A program made the position numbers and the translations under genes. From the NCBI RefSeq assembly GCF_000166135.1, contig NC_014666.1:7006001-7070000 (forward strand): a DNA stretch of 64,000 nt. Reading direction: 5' to 3'. Positions 32,577 through 39,855 of this stretch are shown here, one piece after another. Position 1 is the first letter of the stretch, and every line of letters begins with the position of its first letter. This DNA comes from Pseudofrankia inefficax (GTDB lineage: Bacteria; Actinomycetota; Actinomycetes; Frankiales; Frankiaceae). The notes under the pieces are model-generated. The model was not told where the DNA came from, did not search any database, and saw only the letters and a program-made list of their open reading frames with translations.

Positions 32577-33836
32577 TCAGATCCGTTCGAGCAGCGTCGC
32601 CACGCCCATCCCCGCGGCCGCCGACAGCGCGACGACGGCCCGGCGGGCGCCGCGGCGGGACAGCTCGGCGACGGCGGTGGCGACCAGCATCGCGCCGATC
32701 GCGCCCAGCGGGTGGCCCAGCGCGATGCCGCCGCCGTTGACGTTGAGACGCCCGTCCGGGACGTCGAGGTCCCGCTGGTAGGCGAGGGCGACGGCGGCGT
32801 AGGACTCGTCGATCTCGAAGAGGTCGACGTCGGCGACGCGCAGCCCCGCGCGGGCGAGCAGCTTGCGGGTCGCGGCCCCGGCGCCGGTGAGCGCGAGCGT
32901 CGGCTCCGCGCCCGCCGACGCGGTCGCCACGACCCGGGCCAGCGGCCGCAGCCCCAGCTCGGCGCCGACCTGGGCGGCACCGATCAGGACGAGCGCGGCC
33001 CCGTCGGCCGCGCCGGCCGCGTTCCCGGCCGTGTGGACGTGCTCGACCCGCTCCAGCCAGTGGTAGCGCCGCAGCGCGACGGCGTCGAAACCGGCCTGCT
33101 CGCCGGCCTGGGTGAACGCGGGCGCTAGCCGGGCGAGGAACTCCGCGACCGCGTCGAGGCGCTCGGGCGCCACCTTGTCGCCGAGCCCGATCGGGCCGAC
33201 CCGTTCGTCGTGGTCCAGCACCGGCAGGCCGTGGTCGTGTACCGGCACGACGGCCTCCTTGAACCGGCCGTCGGCCCACGCCTCGGTCGCGCGTTGGCGC
33301 GAACGGGCGGCGTAGGCGTCGAGCTCGGCGCGGCCCAGGCCCTTGACGGTCGCCAGCAGGTCGGCGGCGACGCCGGGCGGCACGTAGTGGGTCAGGTAGT
33401 TCGTCGCCGGGTCGTTCGCCCACGGGCCGCCGTCGACGCCGGCCGGCAGCCGGGACATCGACTCGACCCCGCCGGCCAGCAGCAGCGCGTCGTCGCCGGC
33501 ACGGACCCGGGCGGCGGCCAGGTTGACGGCCTCCAGGCCGGAGGCCCCGATCCGGTTGACCACCAGGCCGCCGACGTCGTCCGGCAGCCCGGCGACGAGG
33601 GCGGCGGCACGGGCGAGGTCGCCGCCCTGGTCACCGACCGGGGTGGCGACGCCGAGGACGAGGTCAGCCAGCCGGCCGACGTCCAGCGTCGGGTTGCGCT
33701 CGCGGATCTCGCCGACCAGCCCCGCGACCAGGGAGACCGGCTTGACGCCGTACAGCGCCCCACCGGACCGGCCGCGCCCGCAGGGCGTACGGACCGCGTC
33801 GTAGACGACCGCCTCGGCGGCACCGGTCGTGGACAT
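32577..33836 (-). CDS. Thiolase-like protein lacking both catalytic cysteines
   Basis: The 419-residue protein is a full-length thiolase by overall pattern (YDAVRTPCGR, DDALLLAGGVESMSR, NGGGIALGHPLGAIGA). But the nucleophile motif, usually N-R-x-C-x-S-G, is NRIGASG with Gly97 in place of Cys, and the C-terminal Cys position (usually A-L-C-x-G-G-G) is Ser405. The N-E-A-F motif is DESY. His375 is kept. The codon for Gly97 (bases 33546-33548, GGG) needs two changes to become Cys. Normal beta-ketothiolase chemistry is therefore unlikely. It may bind acyl-CoA, partner the FadB-like protein or act as a non-thiolytic lyase. The start at 33836 fits the family N-terminus. Confidence 0.88.
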   Translation of the reverse strand: MSTTGAAEAVVYDAVRTPCGRGRSGGALYGVKPVSLVAGLVGEIRERNPTLDVGRLADLVLGVATPVGDQGGDLARAAALVAGLPDDVGGLVVNRIGASGLEAVNLAAARVRAGDDALLLAGGVESMSRLPAGVDGGPWANDPATNYLTHYVPPGVAADLLATVKGLGRAELDAYAARSRQRATEAWADGRFKEAVVPVHDHGLPVLDHDERVGPIGLGDKVAPERLDAVAEFLARLAPAFTQAGEQAGFDAVALRRYHWLERVEHVHTAGNAAGAADGAALVLIGAAQVGAELGLRPLARVVATASAGAEPTLALTGAGAATRKLLARAGLRVADVDLFEIDESYAAVALAYQRDLDVPDGRLNVNGGGIALGHPLGAIGAMLVATAVAELSRRGARRAVVALSAAAGMGVATLLERI

Positions 33837-33879
33837 GCCCGCGACGGTACCGCCCCGTCGACATACCCCGTCCGCCTGT

Positions 33880-33938
33880 GTCACCTATGGCCAACAACGG
33901 GCCGGGTCACCTATGGCCAACAACGGGCCGGGTCACCT
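33880..33938. repeat. Tandem direct repeat, 26-base unit
   Basis: Two exact copies (33880-33905 and 33906-33931) and seven bases of a third follow each other in the gap between the thiolase-like and hydrolase genes. The unit contains GTCACCTATGGCCAACAACG. It may be a slippage expansion; its position just upstream of the thiolase-like start could affect that promoter. Confidence 0.85.
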
Positions 33939-33960
33939 GAGCCGGCGCCAGGGGCCGGCC

Positions 33961-34623
33961 CTACACGGACGCGCTGATCGCCACGTCCTCCAGGAACGCG
34001 ATCGTGTGGGCCGCGGCGGCCCGCCAGCTCGGGTCGGACAGCACCTGGTGGCCGCCGGGGACGGTCACCAGGTGGGCGCGCGGCGCGGTGCGGGTCGTCA
34101 TCCGCACGACGGGCAGCGGGCTGACCTCGTCGTCGACGCCGTGCACGAGCAGGATCGGCAGGTCGGGCAGCGCCCGCGGCGGCGGCTCGGTCGGAACCTC
34201 ACCGGCGACGGGACGGTAGAGCAGCGGCAGGCCCAACAGCACGAGCGCGTCGGTACGCAGGGCCGGCGAGCCGGACGCGGTGAGCGCACGCAGCGCGCCG
34301 GTGTCCGAACCGACCAGCGCGAACGGCCGGCCCGGGACCCGGCACTCGCCGAGCGCCAGCGTGCTGTCCTCGCCCGGCCCGAGGTAGGTCACCTCGTAGC
34401 CGTCGAGCGAGAGGCGGAAGGCGAGCTGCTCGAACAGCTCGGCCGACTCGCCGCGGCCGGGCAGCACGACGACGGAGCCGCGCGGCTGGCCGGTCGGCTC
34501 GGCGCTGCGCCAGAGCCGGGCATGCCGGTCGCGGGACTCGGCGGGCCCGGCCGCCGCCGGCACGAACGCCGGTTCCTGTGCCGACCGGGCGCTCGGCACG
34601 GCCGGGATGAGCGTTGGGGTCAT
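33961..34623 (-). CDS. Alpha/beta-hydrolase with an Asp at the nucleophile position
   Basis: A 220-residue small hydrolase. An oxyanion-type VVLPGRGESAE follows the first strand. The nucleophile elbow reads FALVGSDTGALRAL, where the G-x-Nuc-x-G pattern puts Asp in the nucleophile place (as in dehalogenases and epoxide hydrolases, not Ser). The acid is in LLVHGVDDEVSPL and the His in VPGGHQVL. AGGAG lies six bases before the ATG at 34623. The substrate is unknown. It follows a ~590-base gene-poor gap and precedes the thiolase-like gene. Confidence 0.82.
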   Translation of the reverse strand: MTPTLIPAVPSARSAQEPAFVPAAAGPAESRDRHARLWRSAEPTGQPRGSVVVLPGRGESAELFEQLAFRLSLDGYEVTYLGPGEDSTLALGECRVPGRPFALVGSDTGALRALTASGSPALRTDALVLLGLPLLYRPVAGEVPTEPPPRALPDLPILLVHGVDDEVSPLPVVRMTTRTAPRAHLVTVPGGHQVLSDPSWRAAAAHTIAFLEDVAISASV

Positions 34624-35215
34624 CGAACACTCCTGATTTCTGGTAGACCCGCGGCAGTGGCGGCCCGTGCCGGTCGCCGCGGCGTTCCCGGGCAGCGGCC
34701 CCGTCCAGACAGGGAGGACGAGAACGCGGCACGTGCACGCCGAAGTGGCCAGACACACAATGCGACGCGCGACAGTACCGCGACCACTGGGAGCCGACGG
34801 CACGGGGGCTCGTCTTGACGGTGCGCCCAGGAAGCCTGGCCGCCGACACGATCGGGTGGCGGCGGGGCGAACTCCTGGCGAAGAGAGACTGCCCTGCGCC
34901 CGCGGGCCTCGGGCCCGGCTCGGACGCGGGAACGCGCCGAGCCGAGGAGGCCGCGCTCAGCGCACGCTGTTCAGAAGCTCCGACAGGTCACGGAAGGTGG
35001 ACAGGACCGCGACGCCGCGACGGCGGACGGCACCCGGCCGAGCGGCGGTCGGACGGTGGCGGAGGGCATGCCCCAATGTTCACTAGATCAGTGAGGAAAG
35101 TCAATCGCCCTCGCCGCGACAGAGACCTCGGCGACACGACGACGAAACATCAAGGAAATCTGAACGCGGGACGGCGGTCCCTGGACGCGACCAGCGGCCG
35201 GCCTGGTGTCGGCGG
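34624..35215. other. Gene-poor region of about 590 bases
   Basis: No convincing gene is present. A TTG-initiated 39-codon frame on the minus strand (35076-34957) ends in a helical-looking STFRDLSELLNSVR and could be the tail of a lost gene. The region also holds a palindrome at 35080-35094. Promoters for the hydrolase at 34623 must lie in the left part. Confidence 0.5.
35080..35094. promoter_or_regulatory. Orphan operator-like palindrome
   Basis: TCACTAGATCAGTGA is a 5-5-5 inverted repeat in a locally AT-rich patch within the gene-poor region. No intact gene begins just downstream on either strand, so it may be left over from a lost regulator or transcription unit. Confidence 0.35.
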
Positions 35216-36169
35216 TCAGTCGAGTGCGCCGCGAGCGACGGCGGCGCCGTAACGGCGGGCGCCGCTCGAGTAGACGGAGCAGATGCCGGCGGGCACGACG
35301 GGGTGCGGGCAGAAGTGCACGCCGTCGGGGGCGCGGACGATGATCTGGCCGTCCGGCCCGCACGGCTCCCCCGGGTCGCACGGCAGGGACGGGACGAACC
35401 GGCCGGCGGCGGTCACCGCGAGATCGGCCCGCACCACCCGGGTGTTCGGCGTCTCGCGCGCGATCGTGGCCCACAGCCGGCCGAGCGCGGTGCGCCCCGA
35501 GGCGTCGACCGTGTCGACCTTGCGCGCCGGTTCCTCGACCAGCCGGACCTGGACGCCCGCGGACACCAGTTGGTCGACCATCGTGGTCACGTCCTGGCGG
35601 TAACCGGTGAGCAGGTCGCGTCCGGCCATGCATGCCGGCAGGTTGCCGGAGAACGCGATCACGGCGACCGTCGGCCGGAAGTCGCGGATCTGGCCCGGCA
35701 CGTCGTTGACCCAGTCGCAGGGGGCGGTGCCGCTCCAGGCGCGCAGCTCGATCGCGTGCGCACCCGCGTCCAGCGCCGCCTGCCTGAAGGGCTCCTGCGA
35801 CTCGACGATCAGCGAGTCCCCGTACACGAGCAGCCGCGGGTCCGCCGGCAGGTAGCCGCGCAGCACGATCGCGGATCCGAGCACCGCGACGATCACCGCC
35901 AGGATCGCGACGGCCCGGCGCGACCACCTCGGCTGGCCCGGCTGGCGGGCCCGACGCCCCGACAGCCCGCCCAGCAGCGCGAGCAGGTCGATCCCGGTCC
36001 AGCCCTGGTGCGTCGAGGGGCGGGTGCCGGCCGGCCCGGCCTGGACCGGCCTGGCGCCGCGGCCGGGATCGCCGGGCTCCTCGGGGCCGTCCGGGAGATC
36101 CCGGCCGGCGTGGTCGACAGCCAGCGGCCGGTCGGAGCGAGGCGATCGCTCGTACTGCGCGGCGGGCAT
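35216..36169 (-). CDS. Membrane-anchored SGNH/GDSL hydrolase
   Basis: About 317 residues: a polar cytoplasmic stretch (~85 residues), one membrane helix (AVAILAVIVAVLGSAIVL) and an outside SGNH domain. Block I is LLVYGDSLIVESQ, block III AFSGNLPAC and block V APDGVHFCP (Asp and His). Cysteines near positions ACM, CDPGEPC and FCP may pair outside. The fold resembles the SGNH domains attached to acyltransferase-3 proteins, which move acyl groups on surface glycans. A long purine-rich hairpin GGGAGG-TT-CCTCCC precedes it, and a GTGATCAC palindrome lies further upstream. Confidence 0.85.
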   Translation of the reverse strand: MPAAQYERSPRSDRPLAVDHAGRDLPDGPEEPGDPGRGARPVQAGPAGTRPSTHQGWTGIDLLALLGGLSGRRARQPGQPRWSRRAVAILAVIVAVLGSAIVLRGYLPADPRLLVYGDSLIVESQEPFRQAALDAGAHAIELRAWSGTAPCDWVNDVPGQIRDFRPTVAVIAFSGNLPACMAGRDLLTGYRQDVTTMVDQLVSAGVQVRLVEEPARKVDTVDASGRTALGRLWATIARETPNTRVVRADLAVTAAGRFVPSLPCDPGEPCGPDGQIIVRAPDGVHFCPHPVVPAGICSVYSSGARRYGAAVARGALD

Positions 36170-36285
36170 GGCGCTCCTCGTACCGAAAGGGGGAGGTTCC
36201 TCCCTTATAAACGCAGCCGCCGTGCAATCGGTTGAAACCGGTACGTGTCCTCTTGATGCTACTTCGCCGCGCGAAGAGGGCTCAG

Positions 36286-36301
36286 GTGATCACGTGATCA
36301 C
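36286..36301. promoter_or_regulatory. Double GTGATCAC palindrome
   Basis: GTGATCACGTGATCAC is an exact tandem of an 8-base palindrome, so the whole is itself palindromic. A third imperfect copy (GCGATCAC) is at 36305. It lies between the end of the dynamin-like gene and the SGNH hydrolase start, about 115 bases upstream of the latter. A small stem CTTCG-5-CGAAG at 36262-36276 may end the dynamin transcript. Confidence 0.5.
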
Positions 36302-36324
36302 AACGCGATCACACCGCCGACGCT

Positions 36325-37776
36325 TCAGCCGGTCGTCTCGAAGTAGAGAGCCTCGGCGAGCTCGCGGGCCGCCCGGGCATAACGGACGACGAGCCGCGAC
36401 GGGCTCGCCTCCAGCTCGCGCCAACGCCGCACCCACGCGCCGGCCGCCTCGGCGATCTGCGCGGGCGTGGCGCCGTCCGGCAGCCCGAGGCGAGCGGCCG
36501 TCGTCGTCCCGGTGGCGAACGCGACCAGCGCGGTCGCGGTGGCGTCGTCGACGCGAAGCCGGCCGGCCGCGAGCTCGCGCAGGGCGCCGGCGAGCTCCGC
36601 CTGCCGCAGCACGGGGTCGCGGCGGAGCCGGTCGATCTCCGAGCGCAGGCCGGCGAGCACGAGCCGGGCGTCGGCGTCGTCGCCGAGCCAGCTGGCCGTC
36701 TCCAGGTCCCCGAGCGCGCGGGTCGCCCGCAGCCGGTCGGCACCCACGATGAAGCGGCGCTCGACCTGCGCCCGCAGCTCGACGATGCCGGAACGCTCCT
36801 CAAGCGCGGCGAGCAGCCGGGGCGTCCCCGCGATGCCCTCGGCGAGGAGCGTGGCGCAGGTCCGCAGTCCGTACGTGCCGAGCAGCCGCAGCAGCCGGAC
36901 CCGGTCGTCGGCCCGCAGCGGGCCGGTGTCCCAGTCGAGGAAGTCCGCGTGCGAGTACAGCGCGTCGTCCAGATCGTCGGCGTCCGCGGCGGCGAGCTGG
37001 TGCAGCAGCCGGGTGTCCGCCTCGGTGAACTCGTCGCCGCCCGCGGTCTGCGCGAGCAGGCCGATCACCGGCACGACGTCGCCAACCAGGCCGCGCAGGT
37101 CGGCGGCATACCGCCCGGCGACCCGCCGGGCCTGCTCCCACACGTCGTCACGACCGTCGCCGAGCTGGTCGACCCTGCTGAGCACGCCGAGGACGTTGGC
37201 GGCGGTGAGGTTCGCGCCGAGGGCCGTGCCACGCAGGCCCTCGATCGCCTCGGCGTCGCGCTCCCCCGGGTGCGGGGTGACGTAGAGGAGCGCGTCCGCG
37301 TCCGCGAGGGCGGCGAGGGAGCCCTCGTCGAGGCCGGTCAGCGAGTCCAGGCCCGGGGTGTCGATCAGGATGTGCCGGGCGGCGAGGGCCTGGTTGGCGA
37401 CCTCGACCGTCACCGTGCGGATCTGCTCGCGGGGCAGTCTCAGGTCGGCGGGAGCTCCGCCGCCCCGGGCCGGCGGCAGCATGAACGGCTCCCCGGCGTG
37501 CGGGGTCACCACGATCCGGTTCTGGTGGTGGTGACGAAACCAGGTGACGACCATCGTGCACTCGGTCGCGTCGGTCGCCGCGAGCCGCTGGCCCAGCAGC
37601 GCGTTGACCAGCGTCGACTTTCCCGCGTTGACCCGGCCACCGACCGCGAGCCGCAGCGTGCGTTCCCGCAGCCGCTCGGCGACCGCCGTCACCGCGTCCC
37701 GCGCCGGGCCCGGCGCGAGCCGCTCCGCCGCCTCCGCGCACAGGACGAGGGTCTGGTCGCACAACGGCGTTCGCAT
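36325..37776 (-). CDS. Dynamin-like GTPase, second of the cluster (IniC-like)
   Basis: The 483-residue protein has G1 GGRVNAGKST (residues 46-55), a G2 threonine in ATECTMV, G3 DTPGLDSL and a G4-type VLSRVDQLGD, followed by a long helical stalk and no clear membrane helix. Bacterial dynamin-like proteins remodel or protect membranes and often work in pairs. The longer partner is at 39856. In mycobacteria IniA and IniC form such a pair. The ATG at 37776 with GAGGAACC upstream is preferred. The upstream open frame runs through an 18-base tandem repeat and is not coding. It follows the ECF sigma gene on the same strand. Confidence 0.85.
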   Translation of the reverse strand: MRTPLCDQTLVLCAEAAERLAPGPARDAVTAVAERLRERTLRLAVGGRVNAGKSTLVNALLGQRLAATDATECTMVVTWFRHHHQNRIVVTPHAGEPFMLPPARGGGAPADLRLPREQIRTVTVEVANQALAARHILIDTPGLDSLTGLDEGSLAALADADALLYVTPHPGERDAEAIEGLRGTALGANLTAANVLGVLSRVDQLGDGRDDVWEQARRVAGRYAADLRGLVGDVVPVIGLLAQTAGGDEFTEADTRLLHQLAAADADDLDDALYSHADFLDWDTGPLRADDRVRLLRLLGTYGLRTCATLLAEGIAGTPRLLAALEERSGIVELRAQVERRFIVGADRLRATRALGDLETASWLGDDADARLVLAGLRSEIDRLRRDPVLRQAELAGALRELAAGRLRVDDATATALVAFATGTTTAARLGLPDGATPAQIAEAAGAWVRRWRELEASPSRLVVRYARAARELAEALYFETTG

Positions 37777-37797
37777 CGGTTCCTCAGTGAAGCTCGC

Positions 37798-37851
37798 AGT
37801 AGCAGGGACGCTCGGAGTAGCAGGGACGCTAGGAGTAGCAGGGACGCTCGG
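37798..37851. repeat. Tandem repeat, three 18-base units
   Basis: Three copies of AGTAGCAGGGACGCTCGG (the middle one with a single change) lie between the end of the ECF sigma gene and the start of the second dynamin-like gene. A partial fourth copy follows. The array is a likely slippage-prone spacer; it may affect the leader of the GTPase gene. Confidence 0.85.
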
Positions 37852-37904
37852 AGTAGGCAGACGTGTGGAGCACGCCCCGGCCAGGGCGGCCCCGGCCGGG
37901 TCGG

Positions 37905-38519
37905 TCAGGCGACGAGCCGCGCGGCCACCGCCTGCCGGCCGCGGTGCAGCTGCGACTTGACCGTGTCCACCGGGATGCCGCGTTCCCGCGCGATCTCCAG
38001 GTAGCTCAGCCCACACACGTCGCGCAGCAGCAGGGTGGCCCGAAACGGCGCCGCCAGCGTGGCGACCGCGGCGTCGAAGGCGAGCCGGTCGGCGACGCGG
38101 TCGGCGAGCGCCGGTTCGGCCGCCACCGCCTCGACCGGAAGCTCGGCGACCGGCGCCGGGCGCCGCGAGCGGCGGCGGACCTCGTCAAGCGCCGCGTTCG
38201 TCGCCACGCGGTGCAGCCAGGTGGAGAGCCGCGACCTCCCCTCGAATCCCGGCAGGCTGGTCCAGGCCGCCACGAGCGCGTTCTGCAACGCGTCGTCGGC
38301 GTCCTGGTCGTCGCCGGTGATCCGCCGGCACACGGCCCACAGCTGGCGCTGGTACGGCCCGACGAGCCGGTCGAACGCGCTCCGGTCGCCTGCCGCCGCC
38401 CGCGCCACCAGAGCGTCGTCCGGCGGAGCCGACCGGGCGGACGCCTGATCAGCTCGCGGGACAGTGGAGGCCTCAAGGCCCCCGTCAAGGCAGTCGTCCG
38501 GCCCGCCTACGTGCGTCAT
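37905..38519 (-). CDS. ECF-type RNA polymerase sigma factor
   Basis: A 204-residue sigma factor. Region 2 is in DRSAFDRLVGPYQRQLWAV, ITGDDQDADDALQNALVAAW and FEGRSRLSTWLHRVATNAAL, a classical ECF pattern. Region 4 is in LAAPFRATLLLRDVCGLSYLEIARERGIPVDTVKSQLHRGR. The ATG at 38519 with GGGGGG upstream is preferred over the open frame starting at 38744. No anti-sigma gene is next to it. It lies inside the Hsp70/dynamin cluster, where three matching GGAAC/GGACC-CGTCC promoters occur, so it may read them; this is inference. Confidence 0.92.
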   Translation of the reverse strand: MTHVGGPDDCLDGGLEASTVPRADQASARSAPPDDALVARAAAGDRSAFDRLVGPYQRQLWAVCRRITGDDQDADDALQNALVAAWTSLPGFEGRSRLSTWLHRVATNAALDEVRRRSRRPAPVAELPVEAVAAEPALADRVADRLAFDAAVATLAAPFRATLLLRDVCGLSYLEIARERGIPVDTVKSQLHRGRQAVAARLVA

Positions 38520-38800
38520 GCGATCCCCCCCGGGAGGCCTGCCCCGACCGCTCCGACCGGCCGGGCGGAGCCGGAGCGTCAGCTCCGACCCCGCCACAAA
38601 CCTGTAGAAGCGGAGGCCTTGCTCGCATTGTGCACGAGACTTCCGGCGGAAACTCCTCCAGATCCGACTTTCCCGCGACATCTGCGCGTGCATTGCCGCG
38701 CCAGTGAGGAACGGCAGTGAACCGGCGAGATTGGCGCGAGCCAACGGGACCGGAACGGGCGGATGGGACCGGGAGCGGCGCCCGTGGACCAGGCGCCTTC

Positions 38801-39841
38801 TTAGATCGGGTCGGTCGCCGCCGAGATCTCGTTGTCGGTGGCGATTGACTGGTTGTACTGGGCGATGCTGGTCTCGACCGCCGTCTGGTTGGTGTCCGCC
38901 TGGATCAGCGGCGCGATCCGGGCCGCGCCCGCCGGGTTGTGCATGATCGCCTCATTCATGCGCAGCTGGTTCAGCACACTCGGAGAGATCGAGCCGGGGG
39001 CGATGCCGGAGTCGGCGAACGCCTGGTCTATGCCGTAGCCGCCGCCCGCCGCGGGATCCTGGCCGGTCTGGTGCACCGCGCCGTCGACGAGGCCCTGCGC
39101 GACGTGCATCTGCCCGTTGATCTGGTTCATCAGCGCGGCGGTGTCGCCACTGACCGGCAGGACCGACGGGTCCGGCAGGAAGCCGTCACCGAGGCCGCCG
39201 CCCGCGACCGGGTCGGCCGGGGGCAGGCCGGCGTCGATCTGGTGCTCAAGGGCAGCGACCTGGTGGCTGAGCAGGTCCGTCTGGTCCAGCATCGGCCCGA
39301 CGGGGCCGAGGTTTCCCATCGACGAGTAGCCGGCGGCCGTGTCGAAGGCCGGAGCGTAGCCGCCCGCCGGCGCGCCGGCGCCCACCGCGCTGCCGTAGCC
39401 GGACTGGTCGCCATAGCCGGACGGGTCGGTCTGCGCCGCGGTGTCCGGGCCGGCGGCGGAGCCCTGGTCGGCGGCGCCTGCGTCGGAGCCGGCGTCGGCG
39501 GTGCCGCCGACCAGCACCTGCGCCGATCCGTCGGCGGTGATTCCGGTGATGTAGTCGTCGCCCGAGGGGTCGTAGATGTGGACCGAGCCGTCCGCCCCGG
39601 TCGTCACCACGTCGTCGCCGGAATGGTCCAGGACGTGAATCTCGGCGTAGGTACCGGACGGGTCTGGGGTGCTGTACTCGTGGCCGCCGCCATACCCGGC
39701 AGGCGAGCCCCAGGAATCGCCTCCCCCGGAATGGTCGAGCGCCGTCGAGGAGTCATAGCCCTGATGGTCGTAGGCCGACGGGTCGTCGGCGTGATGGCCG
39801 GCGAGATCGCCGTAGCCGCCCTCGTGGCTGTGGACTTCCAT
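38801..39841 (-). CDS. Gly/Asp/Ser-rich protein of unknown function (IniB-like position)
   Basis: A 346-residue acidic, low-complexity protein with no signal peptide or membrane helix. The first third is rich in Gly, Tyr, Asp, Ser and His. It then carries short repeats of the type HVLDHSGDDVVTTGADGS / HIYDPSGDDYITGITADGS, and the C-terminal third (LNQLRMNEAIMHNPAGAARIAPLI) is helical. The gene starts 14 bases after the dynamin-like GTPase, with GGGGG at good spacing, so it is co-transcribed. IniB of mycobacteria is likewise Gly-rich and encoded beside dynamin-like proteins, but I see no clear sequence match. Confidence 0.78.
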   Translation of the reverse strand: MEVHSHEGGYGDLAGHHADDPSAYDHQGYDSSTALDHSGGGDSWGSPAGYGGGHEYSTPDPSGTYAEIHVLDHSGDDVVTTGADGSVHIYDPSGDDYITGITADGSAQVLVGGTADAGSDAGAADQGSAAGPDTAAQTDPSGYGDQSGYGSAVGAGAPAGGYAPAFDTAAGYSSMGNLGPVGPMLDQTDLLSHQVAALEHQIDAGLPPADPVAGGGLGDGFLPDPSVLPVSGDTAALMNQINGQMHVAQGLVDGAVHQTGQDPAAGGGYGIDQAFADSGIAPGSISPSVLNQLRMNEAIMHNPAGAARIAPLIQADTNQTAVETSIAQYNQSIATDNEISAATDPI

Positions 39842-39855
39842 TGCGGTTACCCCCG

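Noticed and set aside
33540-33560. A frameshift or base error hiding the thiolase Cys
   Set aside because: The frame is continuous with conserved thiolase text on both sides, and Gly to Cys needs two base changes (GGG to TGC or TGT).
33880-33938. CRISPR-like array
   Set aside because: The units are adjacent without spacers and number only two and a fraction, so this is a simple tandem repeat.
34957-35076. TTG-initiated 39-codon minus-strand frame
   Set aside because: Too short and without a family match or clear ribosome site to call as a gene; mentioned only as a possible remnant.
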